Assembly (NCBI RefSeq): GCF_029839275.1
Contig: NZ_JAOCAH010000011.1
Span: 62,001 to 126,000, forward strand
DNA length: 64,000 nucleotides
From: Pseudomonas sp. GD03944
GTDB lineage: Bacteria > Pseudomonadota > Gammaproteobacteria > Pseudomonadales > Pseudomonadaceae
Direction: 5' to 3'
Position 1 is the first letter of the stretch. Each line of letters begins with the position of its first letter. The position numbers and the translations under genes were made by a program. The notes under the pieces were generated by a model, which was given only the letters and a program-made list of their open reading frames with translations, did no database searches and had not been told where the DNA came from. Positions 27,787 through 36,277 of this stretch are shown piece after piece.

Positions 27787-30407
27787 TGGACCAGCCCGTG
27801 GCCCCTGCACGCCGCAGCCGCCTGTCCAGCGCCTGGTTCGCCCAGCACGGCTGGAAGCCCTTCGCCTTTCAGAAGGAGGTCTGGCAGGCGGTGAAAGCCG
27901 GCGAGTCGGGCCTGCTGCACGCCTCCACCGGCGCCGGTAAGACCTACGCCGTGTGGTTCGCCGCCCTCGACCGCTTCGCCACGGCTTCACCGGCCGCCAC
28001 AGCCAGCCCCCGGCCGAAAAAGAAACCGGCCATGGCACCGCTGACCGTGCTGTGGATCACCCCCATGCGCGCCCTGGCTGCCGACACCGCCCGCGCCCTG
28101 CAGGCGCCCCTGGATGATTTGCAGATCCCGTGGAACATCGGCCTGCGCACTGGCGACACCGGCTCTGCCGAGCGCGCCCGGCAGAGCCGCAAATTGCCCA
28201 GCGCGCTGATCACCACCCCGGAAAGCCTGACCCTGCTGCTGACCCGCGCCGATGCCCGCGAGGCCTTCGCCCACCTGCGCATGGTGGTGGTCGATGAGTG
28301 GCACGAGCTGCTCGGCAACAAGCGCGGTGTGCAGTTGCAACTGGCCCTGGCGCGGCTGCGCCTGTGGCACCCGGGGCTGCTGGTGTGGGCGCTGTCCGCC
28401 ACCTTGGGCAACCTGGTCCATGCCCAGGAGGTGCTGATGCCCGCCGGGCGCCTGGTCCAGGGCAAGCTGGCCAAGGACCTGCGCATCGACAGCCTGCTGC
28501 CGCCCGGCCTCGAGCGCTTCCCTTGGGCCGGGCACCTGGGGCTGCGCATGCTGCCCCAGGTAGTGGACGAACTGGAGGCCAGCAGCACCGCGCTGGTGTT
28601 CACCAACACCCGCTCCCAGGCGGAAACCTGGTACCGCGCGCTGCTCGAAGCGCGCCCCGATTGGGCCGGGCTGCTGGCCCTGCACCACGGCTCGCTGTCG
28701 CGGGAGGTGCGCGACTGGGTCGAACTGGCGCTCAAGGAAGGCCGCTTGAAAGCAGTGGTCTGCACCTCCAGCCTGGACCTGGGCGTGGACTTCCTGCCGG
28801 TGGAGCGGGTGTTGCAGATCGGCTCGCCGAAAGGCGTTGCCCGGCTGATGCAGCGCGCCGGGCGCTCGGGCCACGCGCCGGGGCGTCCCTCCCGCGCCAC
28901 CCTGGTACCGACCCACAGCCTGGAAGTGCTGGAAGCCGCCGCCGCGAAAACCGCCGTGGACGAGCGCAAGGTCGAGGGCCGGCAATCGCCGGACAAACCG
29001 CTGGATGTGCTGGTCCAGCACCTGGTGAGCATGGCCCTGGGCGGTGGTTTCCAGGCCGAGGCCATGCAGGCCGAAGTGCGCAGCGCCTGGGCCTACCGCC
29101 ACCTCAGCGATGACGAATGGCAGTGGGCGCTGGCCTTCATCCGCCACGGCGGCCATTCTCTGACCGCCTACCCCGACTACCGCCGCGCCGCGCCGGACGC
29201 CAGCGGTCTGTGGCAGGTGCCCGACGCACGCCTGGCGCGGCGCCACCGCATGAGCATCGGCACCATCGTCAGCGACGCCAGCCTGGCGGTGAAGTACTGG
29301 AGCAAGGGCGGCGGTGGCGGCTCGCTGGGGAGCGTCGAGGAAGGCTTCATCGCCCGCCTGCGCCCCGGCGATGCCTTCCTGTTCGCCGGGCGCCCGCTGG
29401 AACTGGTGCGGGTGGAAAACATGACCGTCTACGTGCGCCGCGCCACCAGCCGCAAGGCGGCGATCCCGCGCTGGAACGGCGGGCGCATGCCACTCTCCAG
29501 CGAGCTGGCCGACACGATACTGGCCAAACTCGATGCCGCCGCCGAGGGCGATTACCCTGGCCCGGAGATGCAGTTGCTGCGCCCGCTGCTCGACGTGCAA
29601 CAGGCCTGGTCCACCCTGCCCGGTGCCACCACCCTGCTGGCCGAAGTGATGAAGTCCCGCGAGGGCTGGCACCTGTTCCTCTACCCCTTCGCCGGCCGCT
29701 CGGTGCACCTGGGCCTCGCCAGCCTACTGGCCTGGCGCCTGGCCAAAGATCAGCCGCTGAGCGTGTCCATCGCAGTCAACGACTACGGCCTGGAACTGCT
29801 GTGCCCCAGCGAGGTGGATTTCGCCGCGCGGCTGACGCCTGCCCTGTTCAGCACCGACGAGCTGCTGCCCGACGTGCTCGCGAGCCTCAACGCCGGCGAA
29901 CTGGCGCGCCGGCGCTTTCGCGAGATCGCCCGCATCGCCGGCCTGGTGTTCAGCGGCTACCCCGGCGCGCCGAAAAGCACCCGCCAGTTGCAGGCCTCCA
30001 GCGCGCTGTTCTTCGACGTGTTCAAGCAGCACGACCCAGGCAACCTGCTGCTCGGCCAGGCCCAGGAAGAAGTGCTGCGTCAGGAGCTGGACGTGCAGCG
30101 CCTGCAGCACACCCTGCAGCGCCTGCAAGCGCGGCGGCTGGACATCCGCACGGTCAAGCGCGCCACGCCGTTCGCCTTCCCGCTGCTGGTGGAGCGCTTC
30201 CGCGAAAACCTCAGCTCGGAGAAGCTCGCCGACCGCATCCGGCGCATGGTCGCCGACTTGGAAAAGGCCGCCGGGCCGGGCGGCTATCAGGAGCAAGACT
30301 TTGCCATCGACGACGAACGCCCGGTGCCACGCAAAGGCCGCACGCCGCGCCAGGGCAAGGACGGCCTGCCGCGCCCACCCGCGCAACGCCCGAAAAAACG
30401 CCGCTGA
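27786..30407 (+). CDS. Lhr-Core DEXH-box DNA helicase, ligase-associated
   Basis: An 873-aa superfamily 2 helicase. Walker A is STGAGKT (residues 47-53) and the DEXH box reads VVVDEWHELLG. Later motifs include LSATLGN, LVFTNTRSQAE, CTSSLDLGVDF and QRAGRSGH. The C-terminal part has the winged-helix and Lhr-Core domains but not the longer Lhr C-terminal extension, which is right for the Lhr-Core class. The ATG overlaps the ligase stop by one base. Its helicase activity is presumed to work with the nuclease and ligase on damaged DNA. Confidence 0.93.
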   Translation: MDQPVAPARRSRLSSAWFAQHGWKPFAFQKEVWQAVKAGESGLLHASTGAGKTYAVWFAALDRFATASPAATASPRPKKKPAMAPLTVLWITPMRALAADTARALQAPLDDLQIPWNIGLRTGDTGSAERARQSRKLPSALITTPESLTLLLTRADAREAFAHLRMVVVDEWHELLGNKRGVQLQLALARLRLWHPGLLVWALSATLGNLVHAQEVLMPAGRLVQGKLAKDLRIDSLLPPGLERFPWAGHLGLRMLPQVVDELEASSTALVFTNTRSQAETWYRALLEARPDWAGLLALHHGSLSREVRDWVELALKEGRLKAVVCTSSLDLGVDFLPVERVLQIGSPKGVARLMQRAGRSGHAPGRPSRATLVPTHSLEVLEAAAAKTAVDERKVEGRQSPDKPLDVLVQHLVSMALGGGFQAEAMQAEVRSAWAYRHLSDDEWQWALAFIRHGGHSLTAYPDYRRAAPDASGLWQVPDARLARRHRMSIGTIVSDASLAVKYWSKGGGGGSLGSVEEGFIARLRPGDAFLFAGRPLELVRVENMTVYVRRATSRKAAIPRWNGGRMPLSSELADTILAKLDAAAEGDYPGPEMQLLRPLLDVQQAWSTLPGATTLLAEVMKSREGWHLFLYPFAGRSVHLGLASLLAWRLAKDQPLSVSIAVNDYGLELLCPSEVDFAARLTPALFSTDELLPDVLASLNAGELARRRFREIARIAGLVFSGYPGAPKSTRQLQASSALFFDVFKQHDPGNLLLGQAQEEVLRQELDVQRLQHTLQRLQARRLDIRTVKRATPFAFPLLVERFRENLSSEKLADRIRRMVADLEKAAGPGGYQEQDFAIDDERPVPRKGRTPRQGKDGLPRPPAQRPKKRR

Positions 30408-30419
30408 CAGAGAGCGCCC

Positions 30420-31088
30420 ATGCCCGAAACCACCCCCAGCCACCACAGCGTGCAACTGGCCGGCGCCGAACTCTGGCTACTGGCCGACAAGGCCATCTGG
30501 TGGCCGGCGCAGCGTGCCCTGTTGATCGCCGACATCCACATCGGCAAGGCGGCCGCCTACCGCGCCCTGGGCCAGCCGGTGCCCCACGGCACCACCGCCG
30601 CCAACCTACAACGGCTGGACGCCCTGCTGCAGCGCTTCGCCTGCCGCCAGCTGATCTTCCTCGGCGACTTTCTCCACGCGCCGGGCTCACGCACGCCAAG
30701 CACCCTCGCCGCCTTGGCCGACTGGCGTGAGCGGCACGCCGAGCTGGCCATCACCCTGGTGCGCGGCAACCACGACAAACGGGCCGGCGACCCGCCTGAC
30801 GAGCTGCGCATCGAGGTAGTGGAAGAACCCCTGCTGCTCGGCCCCTTCGCCCTGCAGCACGAACCCCGCGCCCATGCCACGCACCATGTGCTGGCCGGCC
30901 ACGTGCACCCGGCCTACGCACTGCACGGCCGGGGGCGGCAACGCCTGCGCCTGCCCTGCTTCGTGCTGGGGGATGAAGTCAGCCTGCTGCCGGCGTTCGG
31001 CAGCTTCACTGGCGCGATGACCTTTCGCGCCGAGCCCGACCAGCGCATCGTCGTCGTGGGCGATGGCGGCATTTGGCAGGTGCGTTGA
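30420..31088 (+). CDS. pdeM: ligase-associated DNA endonuclease PdeM (metallophosphoesterase)
   Basis: A 222-aa binuclear metallophosphoesterase and the last gene of the repair operon. All signature motifs are present: ADIHIGK, LGDFLHAPG, VRGNHDKRAG and AGHVHPAY. Homologues are manganese-dependent DNA nucleases or phosphodiesterases. It follows the helicase by 12 bp. Confidence 0.92.
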   Translation: MPETTPSHHSVQLAGAELWLLADKAIWWPAQRALLIADIHIGKAAAYRALGQPVPHGTTAANLQRLDALLQRFACRQLIFLGDFLHAPGSRTPSTLAALADWRERHAELAITLVRGNHDKRAGDPPDELRIEVVEEPLLLGPFALQHEPRAHATHHVLAGHVHPAYALHGRGRQRLRLPCFVLGDEVSLLPAFGSFTGAMTFRAEPDQRIVVVGDGGIWQVR

Positions 31089-31091
31089 GGC

Positions 31092-31517
31092 CTACAGGCG
31101 CTGCAGCGTGGCGTCGTCCGCCTCGCCGTCGTAGAACGCCTTCAGCACCTCGCCGAACAGCGGCTGCTGCGGGTCGGCGGCCTGGAATAGGGTCATGCTC
31201 GAACGCAACTTGAGGTCGTCCGGCGAGCCCATGATCTGCCGCACCGGGCGCCCGCGATGGGACAACACCGCACGCACGCAATCCTCCAGGCGCGGCCCCA
31301 GCAGCGGGTGCGCCAGGTAGGCCCGGGCCTCGGCAACGCCGGTGAGGCCGTAGTGCTCGGCCAGCTCGCTGCGGCCCAGGCCGCGCAACTGCGGGAACAC
31401 GTACCAGATCCAGTGGCTGCGCTTGGCGCCAGCACACAGCTCATCGAGCGCCCGCTGATAATCGCGCTGCTGCGCCGCGACGAAACGCGCCAGGTCGAAG
31501 GGGTCGTTCATGACCAT
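31092..31517 (-). CDS. DUF1810 family protein
   Basis: A 141-aa cytoplasmic protein of the DUF1810 (calpastatin-like) family. Typical segments are DLARFVAAQQRDYQRALDEL, HWIWYVFPQLRGLG and MTLFQAADP. The family is widespread but its biochemical role is not established. It is convergent with pdeM, three bases apart. The start could also be the ATG at 31511. Confidence 0.8.
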   Translation of the reverse strand: MVMNDPFDLARFVAAQQRDYQRALDELCAGAKRSHWIWYVFPQLRGLGRSELAEHYGLTGVAEARAYLAHPLLGPRLEDCVRAVLSHRGRPVRQIMGSPDDLKLRSSMTLFQAADPQQPLFGEVLKAFYDGEADDATLQRL

Positions 31518-31522
31518 GATCG

Positions 31523-31849
31523 TTACGGACCCGACCGCTCATGGCCCATGGGCGTGGTGTCGGGCAGCGCGCCCTGCATGGCGAAATCCGGGCTGTGCAC
31601 CTCGGAGTCCAGCGGCATGTGCGCATAGCGGGCCTTGTCGGCACGGGGCGCTGGCGCAGCGTCCTGCCAGGCGCGCTTGAGTTCGCAACGCCCGCTGATG
31701 CCGCGCGCCAGCAATAGGCCGCCCAGCGCGGCGCCGGCCACACCCAGCAAACCGCCGCGGTGCAGGCCCATGCCCAGCAGGGCCAGCCCCAGGCCATACG
31801 AGGCGCCACGCTCGGCGCCATTCACGTTGAAATCGGTGCGTTTTTTCAT
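31523..31849 (-). CDS. small membrane protein, DUF2892 (YgaP-like TM) domain
   Basis: A 108-aa protein. Residues 9 to about 60 match the pattern of DUF2892: an N-terminal NVNGAERGAS, two hydrophobic helices (GLGLALLGMG and GLLGVAGAALGGLLLARG) and a closing GRCELKRAW. The rest is a soluble, probably cytoplasmic tail without similarity. The ATG at 31849 opens the domain. It probably forms an operon with the DUF1810 gene six bases downstream. Confidence 0.65.
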   Translation of the reverse strand: MKKRTDFNVNGAERGASYGLGLALLGMGLHRGGLLGVAGAALGGLLLARGISGRCELKRAWQDAAPAPRADKARYAHMPLDSEVHSPDFAMQGALPDTTPMGHERSGP

Positions 31850-32005
31850 GGCAACTATTCCAGACGGTGACCAGTCAACTGACAGGCACGCCCGCCAGAC
31901 GTTCCGGAGCGCCGGACAGCCGGCCACGCCAGATGTCAGGCCACGCGCGCCCTTCAGCCCTATTCACCTGAAGCCTCCAACTGGAGTCCCCAACCTGGAG
32001 TTCCC

Positions 32006-33148
32006 ATGCAACGTCGCGAATTCGTTTTTGCCACCACCGCCATCGGCGCCGCCGGGCTCGCCCTCGGCAGCCTTGCCCAGGCCCAGGGTAACGCGGGCGG
32101 TGCCGCCGCCGGCAGCGCGTCGGGCACCCCCGGCACCCTGCCGATGAACCACGGCAAGCACCCGCGCTACCGGCCGCCCTACCGCTTCGGCTACGGCACT
32201 GCCATCGCCCTGGGCAACATGCGCCGCCCCATCAGCAACGTGCAGGCCCAGGCCCTGCTGCAGGCCGCCTGGGAGGCCGGCATCCGTTACTACGACACCT
32301 CGCCCTGGTACGGCCTGGGCGTGAGCGAGCGGCGCACCGGCCACCTGCTGGCCGACCACGGGCGCACCCAATTCGAACTCTCCTCCAAGACCGGCCGCCT
32401 GCTGCACGCCGACCCCGGCTATTCGCACCCGGACTGGCAAACCGAAGGTTTCGGCTACACCTACGACTACACCGCCGCCGGCACCCGCCGCTCGGTGGAA
32501 GACAGCCTGCAGCGCCTGGGCGTGTCGAGCCTGGACCTGGTGTTCATCCACGACCTCTCGCCCGACAACGCCGACCTCGGCGACGGCTGGAAGGAACGCT
32601 TCGACATCGCCGTCAAAGGCGCCATGCCGGAACTGGTGAAAATGCGTGAAGAGGGCCTGATCAAAGGCTGGGGCATGGGCGTCAACACCCTGGAACCGAC
32701 ACTGGGCGCCATCGAAGCCTCCGACCCGGACGTCATCCTCCAGGCCTGCCAGTACTCGCTGCTACAACATGACGACGCCGTGGAACGCCTGCTGCCGGTG
32801 TGCCGCGAGCGCAACGTCTCGCTGGTGATCGGCGCCCCGCTCAACTCCGGCTACCTGGCCGGCAACGACTACTTCAACTACAGCAAGGACATCCCCGCCG
32901 GTATGGCCGAAAAACGCCAGCGCGCCCAGGCCCTGGCCAAGGAGCACGGCACCGACCTGCGCACCGCCGCCCTGCACTTCTGCAACGCCCCGGACGTGGT
33001 CGCCGCCATCATCCCCGGCGGCAGCACCGCCGAGCAGATCCGCCAGAACGTCGCTTCCATGGCCGCCACCGTGCCCGCTGAATTCTGGACCGCCGCCGAA
33101 GAACAAGGCCTGATCCACCCGGATGCGCCGGTGCCGAAACAGGGCTAG
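32006..33148 (+). CDS. Tat-exported aldo/keto reductase
   Basis: A 380-aa protein. The twin-arginine leader MQRREFVFATTAIGAAGLALG predicts export of the folded protein to the periplasm, which is unusual for an NAD(P)H enzyme. The body is an aldo/keto reductase barrel resembling D-threo-aldose (L-fucose/galactose) dehydrogenases. It has the catalytic tyrosine in DTSPWYGLGVSER, the lysine in SSKTGR and the histidine in VFIHD. It is monocistronic. Confidence 0.85.
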   Translation: MQRREFVFATTAIGAAGLALGSLAQAQGNAGGAAAGSASGTPGTLPMNHGKHPRYRPPYRFGYGTAIALGNMRRPISNVQAQALLQAAWEAGIRYYDTSPWYGLGVSERRTGHLLADHGRTQFELSSKTGRLLHADPGYSHPDWQTEGFGYTYDYTAAGTRRSVEDSLQRLGVSSLDLVFIHDLSPDNADLGDGWKERFDIAVKGAMPELVKMREEGLIKGWGMGVNTLEPTLGAIEASDPDVILQACQYSLLQHDDAVERLLPVCRERNVSLVIGAPLNSGYLAGNDYFNYSKDIPAGMAEKRQRAQALAKEHGTDLRTAALHFCNAPDVVAAIIPGGSTAEQIRQNVASMAATVPAEFWTAAEEQGLIHPDAPVPKQG

Positions 33149-33196
33149 CCCGCTGGCGTGAACGCCCGGCGCGATCATCGCGCCAGGCAAATACCC

Positions 33197-33490
33197 TCAC
33201 TCGGAGCGAGACACCTCCAGCCCCTCGATACACGAACGCACCGTGGCCTTGGCCATCTCCACCAGGTAGGTGCAGGCATGGCCCACCTGCTCACGGTTCG
33301 GGTCGCCCGGCTCACTCAGCCGCAGCGTCAGCCCCTCCGCCACATCCAGCAAGCAATACACACTGTCCAACGCATCCGCCAACGGCACATCGGGCTGCAC
33401 GGCGAAGAGGGGTTGTCGGGCGGTATTGCAGGGGTAGAAGGGAATTTGGGTGGTGCGGGGATGGGGTAGCGGGGTTTGATGATCCGTCAT
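33197..33490 (-). CDS. DUF3077/DUF6124-like small protein
   Basis: A 97-aa protein of a family common in Pseudomonas. The core FAVQPDVPLADALDSVYCLL and HACTYLVEMAKATV match the DUF3077 pattern. These are small helical proteins, often in several copies per genome, with unknown function. It has a good ribosome site (AAAAGGAGCTA). Confidence 0.65.
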   Translation of the reverse strand: MTDHQTPLPHPRTTQIPFYPCNTARQPLFAVQPDVPLADALDSVYCLLDVAEGLTLRLSEPGDPNREQVGHACTYLVEMAKATVRSCIEGLEVSRSE

Positions 33491-33908
33491 CGGTAGCTCC
33501 TTTTACTAAAAAGAAGCGCCAGCTCTGGCTCGGCGCTTGTGCGCCAACTTGAAATCGACCGGCCAAGGTCGGCCGCTGAATGTGCAGCGACGGTGGGGAC
33601 TATAGGTGGGGAGGGATTGGTTGTGCAAGGTGCGTGGGGCGCATGCCTGAATTGGCCTCCAGCTCAGGGGAGATCAACGGCAGGCGTCTGCCAGAAGCCC
33701 GCGGCCGCGACCGGCTGCAATCGGCCAGAAGCAGACAGTCGCCAATTGCTGCAATCAGCCATGGACAGGCATTTATGGGAGGCAGCTACTCGGTTTTGAT
33801 CGTTTTAGAGGACGATATCAGAAGCTTAGTGGCAATCCGCCACACAGATGCTTTAATCGGGTTGCAGCACGTTAGATCACCTCAAGATCAGAGCTCAAGG
33901 AGAGAGGT
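33491..33908. other. island left boundary and upstream region of the hydrolase-caspase operon
   Basis: A 418-bp intergenic region. Up to about 33,770 it is GC-rich and includes a degenerate palindrome (GCGGCCGC, then CGGCCAGAAGCAGACAGT at 33722-33739). From there on the composition becomes clearly AT-richer and stays so through the island. The ribosome site AAGGAGAG sits just before the ATG at 33909. No tRNA or integrase is present. Confidence 0.45.
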
Positions 33909-35087
33909 ATGCCCATCGTATTCATTCATGGCGTGAACAATCGTGTTGAGGACAAGGATTACGAATCTGGGATCGACATCAAGCGAGAGTATTTCCGAAG
34001 CACTTTCGCTCCCCGAGTGGGAATGTCGCCCCCAGCACAACATGTGATGTTTCCCTACTGGGGAGGGCAAGGCGTTAAATTCCGATGGAACCAGGCGTCA
34101 TTGCCACGTGATGATGTTGCACTGGGTACAAATGATGCTGTGCTCGAACTCTGGCTCGGAGAAGTGAGACTCCAGAAAGGAGGCAAAGCGCTCAGCCTTG
34201 GAGAGATCAGTCGTAAAGAGGGATTCGTCTCCGCAGTAGATCTGTTCTGGGACGTTGCTTCAATTGCCACGTCCACTAACCGCGCCCGAGAAATCGCCAA
34301 ATATTACGAAGCATCGCTGCAATATGCCGAAGACCACCCAGCTCCGGTATGGGCGCTTGCTACCCCTTCCTTGGACAATGATGCATTCGCCCAAAAGCTT
34401 CTTGAGGTTGTAACGCCCTATCTCCAGAAAAATGCAGCCGCTCCAACGGTCGTGGCCTTGGGAATCGGTGACTGGTTAACTTCAGCGCGAGAAGCAATAC
34501 GTCGGCTTGGAAGTGCTCCTGGCGATGCCATTGGCACTGTAGCGGCCAAGTTAGGACGAAAATCAATCCATGAAAGCGCGTCTAGGTTTCTCGGTGACAT
34601 CTTCATTTACTTGACCACGCGTGATCAGGCAGGTCCATCTAGCATCTTGGCGGACGTCCTAGCGAAGCTTCAGGAAGCGCATAATGCGAAAACCCAGGGG
34701 GACGATAAACTTGTAGTGGTTGGCCACAGTTTAGGAGGCTTGCTTGCATATGATGCGCTTACCCACTACTTACCTGATATCAAGGTAGATTACTTCATCA
34801 CTGTCGGCTCTCAAGTGGCCTTGTTCGAGGAGATGACCCTCTGTAAGGCCAGCCAACCTAATGTACCCAAAAATCCTCCCGGTGACCGCCTACCCAAGCC
34901 TCCAAATGTTGGACGTTGGATCAACGTGTATGACTCGAATGACGTGTTCTCCTTTCGGGCGGGTAGTGTGTTCCTCGATGCCGAGGACTACAAATTCGAT
35001 ACGGGCTACGGCCTGCTCGGTGCTCACGGTGGCTACTTTTTAAGCCCCAGCTTCTACAAGCGACTTGCTAAGAGGGTCATGGAGTAG
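33909..35087 (+). CDS. alpha/beta hydrolase (lipase-like), first gene of caspase operon
   Basis: A 392-aa cytoplasmic protein with no signal peptide. It opens with an oxyanion strand (IVFIHGVNN). The nucleophile elbow is VVVGHSLGGLLA (S274); likely acid and base are D345 (SNDVFSF) and H373 (GAHGGY). A long helical insertion (about residues 95-260) precedes the nucleophile. The fold is that of lipases and esterases. It is the first gene of a three-gene operon with a caspase-like protease two bases downstream. An effector that attacks membrane lipid is possible but is inference. Confidence 0.75.
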   Translation: MPIVFIHGVNNRVEDKDYESGIDIKREYFRSTFAPRVGMSPPAQHVMFPYWGGQGVKFRWNQASLPRDDVALGTNDAVLELWLGEVRLQKGGKALSLGEISRKEGFVSAVDLFWDVASIATSTNRAREIAKYYEASLQYAEDHPAPVWALATPSLDNDAFAQKLLEVVTPYLQKNAAAPTVVALGIGDWLTSAREAIRRLGSAPGDAIGTVAAKLGRKSIHESASRFLGDIFIYLTTRDQAGPSSILADVLAKLQEAHNAKTQGDDKLVVVGHSLGGLLAYDALTHYLPDIKVDYFITVGSQVALFEEMTLCKASQPNVPKNPPGDRLPKPPNVGRWINVYDSNDVFSFRAGSVFLDAEDYKFDTGYGLLGAHGGYFLSPSFYKRLAKRVME

Positions 35088-35089
35088 GC

Positions 35090-36274
35090 ATGGGTATTGT
35101 TTTCGAATCCCAGGTATTTAAGGACGACCCCGGGGTAACTGCGACGCATGTTCTGCTCGTGGGATGCGGTGAGTACCCTGGTCTCGCCGCGGCAAAAAAT
35201 GGACTGCACCCACTGACTCCCCCGCGCCTTTCGGTAGAGGCCATGGCCAACTGGTTTCTTTCCGGACGTGACGCAATGCCTGCAGGCCGGGAGCAGCCTC
35301 CCGAGAAAGCATTCTACAATCCACATGCCCCACTGGGGTCTCTTGCCATACTTGCGTCCCCAGCAGGGAGCTACACCTTACCTTCGGGAGAGGTTATAGC
35401 CTGCACTAGGCCAACCCTTGCAAATCTGAAAGCAGCCACTCACAAATGGCTGGAGCGGCTGGGTGAAAACCCCAATAGCAGAGGGATTTTCTATTTCTGC
35501 GGTCATGGGCTGAGCGACGGTACTGTCCAGCATTTGGTAGCAGATGACGTGATGGAGATTGAGTATGACCCCTGGGGGCCACTCTTTCATGTTTCGAACA
35601 CCTGCCAAGCTGCCATTCGGGCGACCCCTGCGACACTGGCCTTCTGGATTGACGCCTGTATGGAGTTCAATGAACAACTCCTCAATAACATCGGTGCACC
35701 TCAATCACTTATCCATGGAACCCGCTCGGGCCCACCCAAGACCAAGGATTGGTCGCTAATCGGCGCCACGACTATGAACAGGAAGGCCTATGCCCCCGAG
35801 CGCGGAGTGGCGCGCTTCACGGAAGCCTTGCTGCGTGCTCTACAAGGACATTGTGGTACGCAATGTGGAATGGCTCAGGATTACAGTGTTGGGGCGAGCG
35901 ACCTACGTACCGCAACAGCAGAGTTTCTCGACTTGTTGCAGCAAGGCATGGAGGGTGAGCCCCAGGCACTCGGAGGTTTTCAAGGAGATGGTCCTGGGAG
36001 TACCGCGCTTCATATTTTGCCCAACAGTCCACGAGTCCATGTCGAAATGGATATTGATCCACCGGGTTATAGAGTGCTCGCTTCCGCCTACATGGAAAAT
36101 CTGGCCAATCCACGGGAGCTAAAGAAACTCGGCGACGGACCAGCACGGTTCCTGAAGGAACGAGGCGAGTGGACCTATGGGGCTCTATTCAATCAGGATC
36201 GATTCCCTGACCAGACCCATCGCAGATTGCTGACATCAGCCGTCCTTCGCTGGCAATTCAAAGTGCCGGAGTAA
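35090..36274 (+). CDS. caspase-like cysteine protease (peptidase C14 fold)
   Basis: A 394-aa protein with a caspase-type p20 core. The catalytic dyad is visible as H139 in FYFCGHGLSDG and C190 in AFWIDACMEF, each at the end of a hydrophobic strand. The N-terminal strand HVLLVGCGEY is also typical. The C-terminal third (from about residue 290) is a separate region of unknown fold. Bacterial caspase homologues are commonly activated in defence or cell-death pathways. Gaps of two and three bases to its neighbours make co-expression nearly certain. The natural substrate is unknown. Confidence 0.75.
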   Translation: MGIVFESQVFKDDPGVTATHVLLVGCGEYPGLAAAKNGLHPLTPPRLSVEAMANWFLSGRDAMPAGREQPPEKAFYNPHAPLGSLAILASPAGSYTLPSGEVIACTRPTLANLKAATHKWLERLGENPNSRGIFYFCGHGLSDGTVQHLVADDVMEIEYDPWGPLFHVSNTCQAAIRATPATLAFWIDACMEFNEQLLNNIGAPQSLIHGTRSGPPKTKDWSLIGATTMNRKAYAPERGVARFTEALLRALQGHCGTQCGMAQDYSVGASDLRTATAEFLDLLQQGMEGEPQALGGFQGDGPGSTALHILPNSPRVHVEMDIDPPGYRVLASAYMENLANPRELKKLGDGPARFLKERGEWTYGALFNQDRFPDQTHRRLLTSAVLRWQFKVPE

Positions 36275-36277
36275 GTC

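Noticed and set aside
27987..29708. 573-codon minus-strand frame inside the Lhr helicase gene
   Set aside because: It is an antisense shadow of the helicase frame, with no ribosome site or family pattern.
33491..33908. tRNA or integrase as the island insertion site
   Set aside because: I looked for a tRNA cloverleaf and an integrase reading frame at both island edges and found neither.
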